Shown in pieces: positions 1 through 6,517 of a DNA stretch of 13,639 bases. Source of the DNA: UBA6544 sp049601975 (lineage in GTDB: Bacteria > Pseudomonadota > Alphaproteobacteria > UBA8366); NCBI GenBank assembly GCA_049601975.1, contig JBMYRC010000116.1, forward strand, positions 1 through 13,639, in the 5' to 3' direction. Each line of letters opens with the position of its first letter. Positions within the stretch are counted from its first letter, which is position 1. Both the position numbers and the translations under genes were made by a program. The notes below the pieces were generated by a model that worked only from the letters and a program-made list of their open reading frames with translations, did no database searches and had not been told where the DNA came from.

Positions 1-46
1 CAGATCATCCCCGTGAATGGCGGCAGCGCTTTGGGTAAATCGAAAT

Positions 47-95
47 ACCCCTCAATCTTAATTTCTCCCGCAAAGAAGAGAGAGTTAGGGGTTTT
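47..95 (+). terminator. Weak terminator-like inverted repeat
   Basis: ACCCCT (47-52) can pair with AGGGGT (87-92), and a short T4 run (92-95) overlaps and follows the second arm. The stem is only 6 bp and the loop is 34 nt, so the structure is weak. It could end a gene lying left of the window, or be chance. It is reported because it is the only termination-like element in the left edge. Confidence 0.2.
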
Positions 96-137
96 ACTAA
101 AAGCGATTAGGATCGACATAGAGGTGAATGCAACAAC

Positions 138-165
138 CTGCCATTCGACCGGGCGATGCTATATC
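138..165 (+). promoter_or_regulatory. Possible extended -10 promoter for the MFS gene
   Basis: CTGCCA (138-143, 4 of 6 to TTGACA) is followed after 16 bp by TATATC (160-165, 4 of 6 to TATAAT), with a TGC extended -10 element directly before it (157-159). Transcription would start near 172, giving a leader of about 30 nt before the GTG start at 201. Short promoter matches arise by chance, so this is a suggestion only. Confidence 0.3.
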
Positions 166-200
166 TCTAACGAGGACACCCAACTAATCGGACTACTGCC

Positions 201-1400
201 GTGCACTATGGCTGGATCGTTGTCGCCGCCTGTTTGCTGATCGGCATCTGCGGTTACGGCACTTATTACTGTTTCACGCTGTTCTATACGCACCTGGTGA
301 TCGAATTCGGTTGGAGTCGATCGGCGATCTCGGGGGTGATGTCGCTTGGATTGATTGCCTACGGCCTCTTCGCGCTACCCATGGGATGGTGCGCTGATCG
401 CTTCGGGCCGCGGCGGACCGTTGTCGTCGGCGGTCTTCTGTTCGGCTCCGGGATGGTGCTGGCGGGCACTGTCACTGAACTTTGGCAACTCTACGCACTA
501 TACGGCAGTCTGATCGCTGCCGGTGTTGGTGCCGTTTGGGCGCCTTTGGTGTCGACGGTTTCGCGCTGGTTCGTGGTAAAGCGTGGTCTGGCCCTCGGCA
601 TCGCCGTCCTGGGCAGTGGTTCCGGCATTTTTTTTGCCGCCCCTCTTGCGGAGTATCTAATCGCCACCTCCGGGTGGCGCATGGCTTATATTTGGCTCGG
701 CGTATTCTCAGGTGGGTTGATCGTTGTCGCCGCGTTGTTTCTCGCCCGCGACCCGTCGGAACGCGATTTGTCGCCTTATGGGGCTGCCGCTGGTTCTATT
801 CCTTTGCCCAAGGAAGCATCGCCTCAAGCGCGTGTTCTCGATTTCGCACGTACATGGTTGTTCTGGCGGATGTCTCTCACGTTCGGCCTTTGGTGGTTTG
901 CGGGCGCGATCGTCTATGTGCAGATCGCCCCGTTCTTGCTGGAAAAAGGTTTCGATTCGATTGTAACCGCGACGTTCGTGACAATGTTCGGTGCAAGCAA
1001 TTGTCTGGGACGGGTTGGCTTCGGCTATCTTTCCGACCGGATCGGCAGCGTCCGCTCCTATCAATTAGCGCTCGTTTCCTGCGCTGCCGCAAGTACTGGA
1101 TTCGGCGCGGCCGAAGCATTCTATCTCGTGGCGATCATCGCAGTTTTACTCGGATTTGGCGTCGGCGGCGTCTCGGCCCAACTGACCTCTGTCAGCATTG
1201 ACCTGTTCGGCACAACGGCGGCGGGCGCGCTGATGGGAGCGGTATTGGCGCTTATGGGCATTCTCGGTGCTGGTGGCCCGTTGCTGAGCGGCGCGATTTA
1301 TGATGCGGTACAGTCATATGCACCGGCCTTTTACGGTGGAGCGGCCGTATTCGTGCTCGCGTTGATGGTGTCTTTTGGGCTGAGAAATGGTCGCGAATAA
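201..1400 (+). CDS. Major facilitator superfamily (MFS) transporter
   Basis: Predicted 399-residue, roughly 12-helix inner-membrane secondary transporter. The N-terminus (MHYGWIVVAACLLIG, then a Y-x-F-x-L-F-Y stretch and EFGWSRSAIS) is typical of the oxalate/formate-antiporter and monocarboxylate-like MFS branch. The loop 2-3 motif A is present as G62-x-x-x-D66-R-x-G-x-R-R72. A second copy in the C-terminal half reads G275-Y-L-S-D-R-I-G282, and a charged central loop lies around residues 183-215. The start is GTG at 201. An in-frame stop at 168-170 and the family-typical N-terminus leave no better choice, and only a weak GGA is seen upstream. The substrate cannot be read from sequence; small carboxylates are the usual guess for this branch. 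The gene converges on priA with 2 bp between stop codons. A T8 run at 628-635 lies inside the gene. Confidence 0.88.
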   Translation: MHYGWIVVAACLLIGICGYGTYYCFTLFYTHLVIEFGWSRSAISGVMSLGLIAYGLFALPMGWCADRFGPRRTVVVGGLLFGSGMVLAGTVTELWQLYALYGSLIAAGVGAVWAPLVSTVSRWFVVKRGLALGIAVLGSGSGIFFAAPLAEYLIATSGWRMAYIWLGVFSGGLIVVAALFLARDPSERDLSPYGAAAGSIPLPKEASPQARVLDFARTWLFWRMSLTFGLWWFAGAIVYVQIAPFLLEKGFDSIVTATFVTMFGASNCLGRVGFGYLSDRIGSVRSYQLALVSCAAASTGFGAAEAFYLVAIIAVLLGFGVGGVSAQLTSVSIDLFGTTAAGALMGAVLALMGILGAGGPLLSGAIYDAVQSYAPAFYGGAAVFVLALMVSFGLRNGRE

Positions 1401-1402
1401 GC

Positions 1403-3631
1403 TCAAAGAAAGCTGTAGGGATCGATATCCACCTGCACCCGCACGGCGTTCGGTGGTTTGATAGATGCGATCCAGGGCCGAAGTCGGTCCTGGATGCGGA
1501 CAGCGCGGGTGGTTCGGACCAACAGGCGGCGGCGATGGCGGCCGCGCAGAATGGCGAGCGGTGCTGGGGCCGGGCCCAATACCTTGAAATCCGGGGCTTG
1601 CGGTGCGCTCCGCGCCAAGGCGCGGGCGACGCCGTCGACGTGGCTCTCGTCGGGGCCGGAGACGATGATCGCCGCCAGGCGTCCGAAAGGGGGCCAACCG
1701 CCTAGTTTTCGTTGCTCCGATTCCGCCTCCATGAAGGCGTCGCGCTCGCCCGCGACCAGGGCCTCCATGACTGGATGCTCTGGGTGATAGGTCTGCAACA
1801 ACACCCGCCCGGGGCGCTCCTCTCTCCCGGCCCGACCTGCGACCTGGTGCAGGAGTTGGTATGTGCGCTCGCCGGCACGCAAGTCGCCGCCGTTCAGGCC
1901 CAAATCCGCATCGACCACGCCGACCAGGGTCAGTTTGGGGAAGTGATAGCCTTTCGCCACCAATTGGGTACCAATCAGGATGTCGATCTCATGATCTTGA
2001 ACGCGGCGGACAATTTCAGCGGCGGCGCTGGGGCTCCAGATCGTGTCGCTGGTCATCAATTCGACGCGGGCTTCGGGATAAAGTGTCGCAACTTCCTCGG
2101 CCAACCTCTCAACCCCTGGGCCGCAGGCGGCCATGCGATCCTCGGCCTCGCATTCCGGGCAAATCTTGGGCATGCGGGTGAAATAACCGCAGTGATGACA
2201 ATTGAGACGCCCGGCGAAGCGATGCTCCACCAACCATGAGGTGCAGTTCGGGCATTCCAAGCGATGGCCGCAAGTGCGGCAGAGCGTCAGTGGGGCGTAG
2301 CCGCGCCGGTTCAGGAACAATAACGTCTGTTCTTCCTCCTCCAAGGTCTCTGTGATCGCCTTTTGCAAGGGCGGCGAAATCCAAGTTTGCCGCTGCGGTG
2401 GGTCTTTCCGCAAATCAACCAGGGATATTTCCGGCAATTCCGCGCCGCCATGGCGGGCGGGTAGATGCAAGAAATTGTAGCGCCCGGCCTCGACATTGGT
2501 GGTGGTTTCCAGCGACGGTGTCGCGGTCGCCAGTACGACTGGCGCTTTTTCCAGCTGGCCCCGCACTACCGCCATGTCGCGGGCGTGATAGATGACCCCG
2601 TCTTCTTGTTTATAGGACTGGTCATGTTCCTCATCGACGACGATCAATCCTAATTCTTTGAACGGTAGGAACAACGACGACCTGGCGCCGACGACGACCC
2701 GCGCGCGCCCATCGGCGACCGCTCTCCACACTCGCCGCCGCCGGGCGCGGGGAACCTCAGAATGCCATTCCAGGGGTGGCGTGCCGAAGCGTTCCTCGAA
2801 CCGGCCAAGGAACTGTGCGGTCAACGCGATCTCGGGCAGCAGCACCAGGATCTGTCGGTCCGCTTTAAGGGCGGCGGCAATGGCCTCGAAATAGACCTCG
2901 GTTTTTCCGGCACCCGTCACGCCATCCAATAGGGAAACGGAGAACCCGGCCTCTCGTGTTTTTGTGACCAGATCGTCGGCTGCTGTTTTTTGAGTGGGGG
3001 AAAGGTCGGGGCCCGGCAAGTCGGGGTTTGGCTGCGATAGGGGAGCGTCGTCGGAAATCTCCACCGCATCCAGGACACCGAGGTCGGCCATGCCGCGTAC
3101 CACGCCGATACTGACTGCTGCTTCCCGCGCCAAATCCGTCGACCCGCGCGCCGGGCCGTCGCGCAACACGTCGATGACCCGCTGGCGCGCCGGTGTCGCT
3201 CTGAAATCAGGTGGTGTCGCTGAGAGGCGATAGACGATTCGCGGCCGTCCGGGCAGCAGGGCCTCGGGGATGCTCATGGCCATCCGTAGTACTGCGCCGG
3301 GGGCCGACATGGAGTATGCGGCCAGCCAATCCACCAATCGACGCATCGAGTCGCCCATATGCCAGGTGTCGAGTCGCGCTTCGATATTGCGCAACCGCGA
3401 GTCGTCAACAGATTTTACACCCGTTGAATCGCCATTGGCCGCGGGGTCCCAAACGATGCCCACGCGTGTTTGCTTGCCGAGCGGCACATGCACAAAATCT
3501 CCTGGAATTACGGCTAAATCCTCGGGCACGCGATAGTCGTACGCCCCTGCCAACGGCAGCGGCAACAGCACGCGGACGCGTTTTGAAGTGCCGTTAGGTC
3601 GGTCGGTCGAACTGGCGCCTGAGAATCCCAT
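1403..3631 (-). CDS. priA: Primosomal protein N' (replication restart helicase PriA)
   Basis: Superfamily 2 DNA helicase (742 aa, full family length) that recognises stalled or collapsed forks and loads the replisome outside oriC. The N-terminal 3'-end-binding region starts near residue 18 (RVRVLLPLPL, then YDYRVP at 31-36). Walker A is GVTGAGKT (237-244), the DEEH box is 333-336 and motif III is ATATPS (368-373). The zinc-binding insert has eight cysteines in CxxC pairs (C451/C454, C460/C463, C478/C481, C491/C494). Motif V is near GTQLVAKGYHFP (554-565) and motif VI is QVAGRAGR (596-603). All helicase and zinc residues are intact. The first ATG (3629-3631) gives about 17 non-conserved residues before the conserved start, so a slightly later start is possible. 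It is divergent from the transaldolase gene, with 76 bp between them and a candidate promoter there. Confidence 0.98.
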   Translation of the reverse strand: MGFSGASSTDRPNGTSKRVRVLLPLPLAGAYDYRVPEDLAVIPGDFVHVPLGKQTRVGIVWDPAANGDSTGVKSVDDSRLRNIEARLDTWHMGDSMRRLVDWLAAYSMSAPGAVLRMAMSIPEALLPGRPRIVYRLSATPPDFRATPARQRVIDVLRDGPARGSTDLAREAAVSIGVVRGMADLGVLDAVEISDDAPLSQPNPDLPGPDLSPTQKTAADDLVTKTREAGFSVSLLDGVTGAGKTEVYFEAIAAALKADRQILVLLPEIALTAQFLGRFEERFGTPPLEWHSEVPRARRRRVWRAVADGRARVVVGARSSLFLPFKELGLIVVDEEHDQSYKQEDGVIYHARDMAVVRGQLEKAPVVLATATPSLETTTNVEAGRYNFLHLPARHGGAELPEISLVDLRKDPPQRQTWISPPLQKAITETLEEEEQTLLFLNRRGYAPLTLCRTCGHRLECPNCTSWLVEHRFAGRLNCHHCGYFTRMPKICPECEAEDRMAACGPGVERLAEEVATLYPEARVELMTSDTIWSPSAAAEIVRRVQDHEIDILIGTQLVAKGYHFPKLTLVGVVDADLGLNGGDLRAGERTYQLLHQVAGRAGREERPGRVLLQTYHPEHPVMEALVAGERDAFMEAESEQRKLGGWPPFGRLAAIIVSGPDESHVDGVARALARSAPQAPDFKVLGPAPAPLAILRGRHRRRLLVRTTRAVRIQDRLRPWIASIKPPNAVRVQVDIDPYSFL

Positions 3632-3651
3632 CGGCTAGAGTGTATCCAACA

Positions 3652-3680
3652 ATTATCGCGGCGCCAGATGGCATCGACAA
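3652..3680 (-). promoter_or_regulatory. Candidate sigma-70-type promoter for priA
   Basis: On the - strand, TTGTCG (3680-3675, 4 of 6 to the -35 consensus) and GATAAT (3657-3652, 5 of 6 to the -10 consensus) are separated by exactly 17 bp. Transcription would begin near 3645, leaving a short leader before the priA ATG at 3631. No equally good promoter for the divergent + strand genes is seen in the same 76-bp gap. Confidence 0.45.
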
Positions 3681-3707
3681 CTCAGCCTGGAGGGTTGGAA
3701 AAGAACA

Positions 3708-4364
3708 ATGAAATTTTTCGTGGATACCGCTGATGTGGACGCTATTCGCGACCTGGCCGATACCGGTCTCGTCGATGGCGTGACGACCAACCCGTCCTTG
3801 ATCGCAAAAAGCGGCCGGGATTTCGTCGAGGTTGTGAAAGAGATTTGCGACATCGTCGATGGCCCGATCAGCGCCGAGGTCACCGCTATCGAGTACGATG
3901 CGATGGTCGCCGAAGGCCGCAAGCTCGCGAAGATTCACGACAATATCACCGTCAAAGTCCCGCTGACCCGCGATGGATTGAAGACCTGCAAGACACTGTC
4001 GCAGGAAGGCACGATGGTCAATGTGACGCTGTGTTTCTCCGCAAATCAGGCGCTGCTGGCGGCAAAAGCGGGCGCGACCTTCATTTCGCCATTTATCGGT
4101 CGACTCGACGATATCGCCACGGACGGCATGCAGCTGATCGAGGATATCGTCGATATTTACGATAACTATCCCAACCTGATGACGGAGGTTCTGGTTGCCT
4201 CCGTGCGCTCGCCGATGCATGTGCTGCAATCGGCGAAAATCGGTGCAGATGTTGTGACCTTGCCGCCGGACGTCTTGCTCGCGATGTTCAAGCATCCGCT
4301 GACCGACAAGGGGCTCGACGCGTTCCTCGCCGATTGGCAGAAGACCGGCCAGTCTATTCTTTAG
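3708..4364 (+). CDS. fsa: TalC/FSA-family transaldolase (often annotated fructose-6-phosphate aldolase)
   Basis: Small class I aldolase of the TalC/FSA (type 3B transaldolase) family, 218 aa and full length, cytoplasmic. The Schiff-base lysine is K83 in the NITVKVP motif. D6 in the opening FFVDTAD, the TTNPS motif (26-30) and T107 are also in place. Transaldolase moves a dihydroxyacetone unit from sedoheptulose-7-P to glyceraldehyde-3-P in the pentose phosphate pathway. E. coli FSA has Gln59 and Tyr131 where transaldolases have Glu and Phe. By my alignment this protein has E57 and F129 (SPFIGR), which favours transaldolase over FSA activity. GGAGGG (3689-3694) and GGAAAAG (3697-3703) are possible ribosome sites. 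It is the first gene of a run with DUF484 and xerC, and divergent from priA. Confidence 0.93.
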   Translation: MKFFVDTADVDAIRDLADTGLVDGVTTNPSLIAKSGRDFVEVVKEICDIVDGPISAEVTAIEYDAMVAEGRKLAKIHDNITVKVPLTRDGLKTCKTLSQEGTMVNVTLCFSANQALLAAKAGATFISPFIGRLDDIATDGMQLIEDIVDIYDNYPNLMTEVLVASVRSPMHVLQSAKIGADVVTLPPDVLLAMFKHPLTDKGLDAFLADWQKTGQSIL

Positions 4365-4373
4365 GAAGAAGGG

Positions 4374-5090
4374 ATGACTCAAGACTCGACCCATTCGTCA
4401 CGAGCGGCCCAGGTTACAGCGGCGCAAGTTGTCGAGTATCTGGAGCAAAATCCAGATTTTTTGAGCCGGAATCCGCAGACGCTCGACCAGCAAACGACGC
4501 CGGAACGGGAACTCGGTGATCGGGTCGTTGATTTTCAATCAGCGATGATTTCCCGGCTTCGCGCCGATGTTGCTGGTCACACTGATCGCCAACGGGAATT
4601 ATTGGATACCAGCCGAGCTAATTTATCGATCCAGGCGCGCGTTCATGAATGCGTCTTGGCGCTATTGGATGCGCGTAGTTTCGAGAAAGTCATCGAAACC
4701 GTCGCGACCGATTTGACGGTATTGCTAGATCTCGATGTCGTCACGTTGTGCGTTGAATCGGAACAGGGTGCCTGGTCCGGTGGGGCCGCCGGTCAGGGGC
4801 TTCGCATGATTTCGCCAGGCACTGTCGAAGAAGTCTTCGGCACCGGCGAGGAATTAATTCTGCGCTGCGGTATCGACGGACACGCGGAAGCGTTCGGTGA
4901 AGCGGCCAGCCTCGTGCGCTCCGAAGCGCTCGTCCGCTTGCAGATTTCGTCATCGACGCCGCCGGCTCTGTTAGCATTCGGATCGCGCGATCCGGAGAAA
5001 TTTCATCCGGGGCAGGCGACGGAACTCATCGGTTTTCTCGCGGCCGTATTGGAAAGTGTCATTCGTGGATGGCTAACGCTACCGGATTAG
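4374..5090 (+). CDS. DUF484 family protein (GAF-like)
   Basis: 238-residue cytoplasmic protein of unknown function. The N-terminal block matches DUF484: VVEYLEQNPDFL (19-30), then PERELGDRVVDFQ (43-55) and a short helical, probably coiled-coil stretch (about 55-85). The remainder (about 90-235) looks like the GAF-type alpha/beta fold reported for this family. No catalytic or ligand residues can be assigned. The start ATG follows AGGAAG (4363-4368) at good spacing, and that motif overlaps the stop codon of the upstream gene (9 bp between genes). The 3' end overlaps xerC by 22 bp, so translation is probably coupled. DUF484 next to xerC is a familiar proteobacterial arrangement (E. coli yigA-xerC), which suggests a role linked to recombination or cell division, but this is unproven. 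Confidence 0.92.
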   Translation: MTQDSTHSSRAAQVTAAQVVEYLEQNPDFLSRNPQTLDQQTTPERELGDRVVDFQSAMISRLRADVAGHTDRQRELLDTSRANLSIQARVHECVLALLDARSFEKVIETVATDLTVLLDLDVVTLCVESEQGAWSGGAAGQGLRMISPGTVEEVFGTGEELILRCGIDGHAEAFGEAASLVRSEALVRLQISSSTPPALLAFGSRDPEKFHPGQATELIGFLAAVLESVIRGWLTLPD

Positions 5091-6031
5091 AATCGATTCT
5101 CGAAGGGGTCGCGGGAGATGCGGCCCTTGGATCCGTTGTCGCCGACTGGCTGCGGTGGCTGCGCGACGAACGGCGCTCCTCTCCTCATACAGTTGATGCA
5201 TATGTCCGCGATCTTGCGGCGTTTTTGACATTTTTATCGCAGCATCAGGGCGGCCCGGCGACCCTCGCCGACTTGGAAGCGTTGGGTGCGCGGGATTTTC
5301 GTGCCTGGTTGGCCCGGCGCGCTTCGGCGGGGCTCGGGCGCACGTCAACGGCGCGGGCCCTTTCCGTGGTGCGCGGGTTTTATGTATGGATGGAGCGGAA
5401 CGAGCGGGGCCGCAATCATGCAATCCGCACCGTCCGCACACCGAAATTGCCGCAATCGGTGCCGAAGCCTCTGGATGTCCGCGATGCGGCCGTGACGGTG
5501 ACGGATATCGGCGCGCTGGCGAGCGAGCCGTGGATTGCGTCCCGGGACATCGCGGTCATGACATTGCTCTATGGCTGCGGATTGCGGATTTCGGAAGCCC
5601 TCGGCCTGACGCGCCGGGATGCGCCCGATGGCGACGCCATGACCGTGCTCGGCAAAGGGAACAAACAGCGCATGGTGCCGGTCTTGCCGGTGGTGCGGGA
5701 AGCGATCGACACGTATTTGGCGGAGTGCCCTCATCATTTGGAAGCGGACGACCCGCTATTCGTTGGCGCTCGGGGGGGGCCGCTCAATGCGCGGATTATC
5801 CAACGTCAGATGCAGAAATTGCGCGGCTGGCTCGGTCTACCGGATACCGCAACACCACACGCGATGCGGCACAGTTTCGCCACACACCTTCTTGCGGGCG
5901 GCGGTGATTTGCGTTCGATCCAGGAATTACTGGGCCATGCGTCCCTGTCGACGACGCAGCGTTATACGGCTGTTGATACGGAGAAATTTCTGCGGGAATA
6001 CCGGGCGACCCACCCGCGAGCCAGGTCTTGA
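5069..6031 (+). CDS. xerC: Site-specific tyrosine recombinase XerC
   Basis: Tyrosine recombinase (320 aa) that with XerD resolves chromosome dimers at dif. The N-terminal SAM-like DNA-binding domain covers about residues 20-110 (ADWLRWLRDERRSSPHT, then RDLAAFLTFL). The catalytic domain follows with all six expected residues: R173 (GCGLRISEAL), K196 (LGKGNK), H264 and R267 (HAMRHSFATHLL), H290 (LLGHASLSTTQ) and nucleophile Y299. XerC is preferred over XerD because of the DUF484 neighbour and length; phage integrase is unlikely. The ATG at 5069 lies inside the DUF484 gene, with GGAAAG at 5051-5056 as the nearest Shine-Dalgarno-like site. A G8 run (5772-5779) encodes R235-G236-G237. A strong terminator follows at 6198-6229. 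Confidence 0.96.
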   Translation: MANATGLESILEGVAGDAALGSVVADWLRWLRDERRSSPHTVDAYVRDLAAFLTFLSQHQGGPATLADLEALGARDFRAWLARRASAGLGRTSTARALSVVRGFYVWMERNERGRNHAIRTVRTPKLPQSVPKPLDVRDAAVTVTDIGALASEPWIASRDIAVMTLLYGCGLRISEALGLTRRDAPDGDAMTVLGKGNKQRMVPVLPVVREAIDTYLAECPHHLEADDPLFVGARGGPLNARIIQRQMQKLRGWLGLPDTATPHAMRHSFATHLLAGGGDLRSIQELLGHASLSTTQRYTAVDTEKFLREYRATHPRARS

Positions 6032-6109
6032 GGGTGCGCCTGGTTACTTCTCACCGCAGCTAAATTGTCGAGAGACGTAAAAAATTGCGCAAAGTGTGAT
6101 GGCCGTCAT

Positions 6110-6192
6110 ACCGCGCTAGCGGTGCTCAAGGTATTTTAACTCGTGCATACCCAAGACACGTCCTATGCACTCCCAACTAGCCCAATTTGGGC
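6110..6192 (+). other. Three inverted repeats in the xerC 3' region
   Basis: The gap after xerC carries three small inverted repeats before the terminator. They are ACCGC/GCGGT around a GCTA loop (6110-6123), GTGCATA/TATGCAC with a 14-nt spacer (6143-6149 and 6164-6170), and GCCCA/TGGGC around ATT (6180-6192). With the terminator hairpin they could form a four-hairpin 3' RNA end or a small RNA. No good promoter is seen just upstream (TTGCGC at 6085-6090 lacks a fair -10), so a structured xerC 3' UTR is the simplest reading. No known RNA family is recognised. Confidence 0.35.
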
Positions 6193-6197
6193 ACTAA

Positions 6198-6229
6198 CGG
6201 GCCGGATTCTCATCCGGCCCGCTTTTTTT
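6198..6229 (+). terminator. Intrinsic terminator of the fsa-DUF484-xerC run
   Basis: Perfect 10-bp stem: C plus GGGCCGGAT (6198-6207) pairs with ATCCGGCCC plus G (6212-6221), closed by a TCTC tetraloop and followed by T7 (6223-6229). This is a textbook Rho-independent terminator for + strand transcription. On the - strand the hairpin is not followed by a T run, so it should work poorly in that direction. The T run overlaps the stop codon of the convergent - strand gene. Confidence 0.92.
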
Positions 6230-6497
6230 ATCGGGAACTCCCCAAGAAACGCCGTACCAACAACATCGCACGAATGCGGGCCTCACGGATTTGCCGTTCG
6301 TATTTTGGGAAGCGCCGCTCCACCGAGATGAGCTTCTGTTTGAACCATGGCGATTCGTAGGAAAGCAGGACCATGCCGATGGCGAGGAATAGAATGCCTT
6401 GCAGAATGGGCAGGAACAGGCCGAGCACGCCAAGCACCATAAAGGTCCATCCTAGGCCTTGGATAAGAAGGGAACGTGTGCGGCGGCTCATGGCCAT
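6228..6497 (-). CDS. Small PGPGW-like membrane protein
   Basis: 89-residue protein of unknown function. A basic N-terminus (SRRTR at 4-8) is followed by a hydrophobic stretch at about 11-46 that could form two membrane helices, then a charged, Arg/Lys-rich C-terminal tail (about 50-89). The pattern LGVLGLFLP, a short turn, LFLAIGMVLLSYESPWFKQ resembles the PGPGW family of putative transmembrane proteins. The eponymous PGPG turn reads P-I-L-Q-G here (30-34), so assignment is tentative. The start ATG at 6497 follows a GGTGGG-like site; a second ATG two codons later is an alternative. It lies 20 bp downstream of lpd on the same strand and is probably cotranscribed. Its TAA stop (6230-6228) sits in the T run of the xerC terminator. 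Confidence 0.7.
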   Translation of the reverse strand: MAMSRRTRSLLIQGLGWTFMVLGVLGLFLPILQGILFLAIGMVLLSYESPWFKQKLISVERRFPKYERQIREARIRAMLLVRRFLGSSR

Positions 6498-6517
6498 GAA
6501 GTTAGACCCACCAGCGA

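Larger units (their letters stand above)
1..200. other. Gene-free, relatively AT-rich left edge upstream of the MFS gene
   Basis: No convincing coding sequence is visible here. An open frame from about 13 to 240 has no recognisable protein character and overlaps the clearly real transporter start, so it is not called. The stretch holds a weak terminator-like inverted repeat (47-95) and a possible extended -10 promoter (138-165), listed separately. It is noticeably richer in A+T than the flanking genes, as expected for an intergenic regulatory region. What lies further left is outside the window. Confidence 0.5.

Noticed and set aside
13..240. Open frame at the left edge, about 75 residues
   Set aside because: No protein family character, mixed low-complexity composition, and it overlaps the well-supported transporter start.
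3597..3608. Three tandem GGTC units near the priA start as a phase-variable repeat
   Set aside because: Three copies of a tetranucleotide are too few to suggest slippage-driven switching, and they lie in a variable N-terminal stretch.
3594..4394. 266-residue open frame antisense to the transaldolase gene
   Set aside because: The sense strand encodes a full-length enzyme with intact catalytic lysine; the antisense product resembles nothing.
5069..6031. Phage integrase marking a mobile element
   Set aside because: The protein matches chromosomal XerC, sits with DUF484, priA and the transaldolase gene, and no attachment repeats, tRNA or phage genes are seen.
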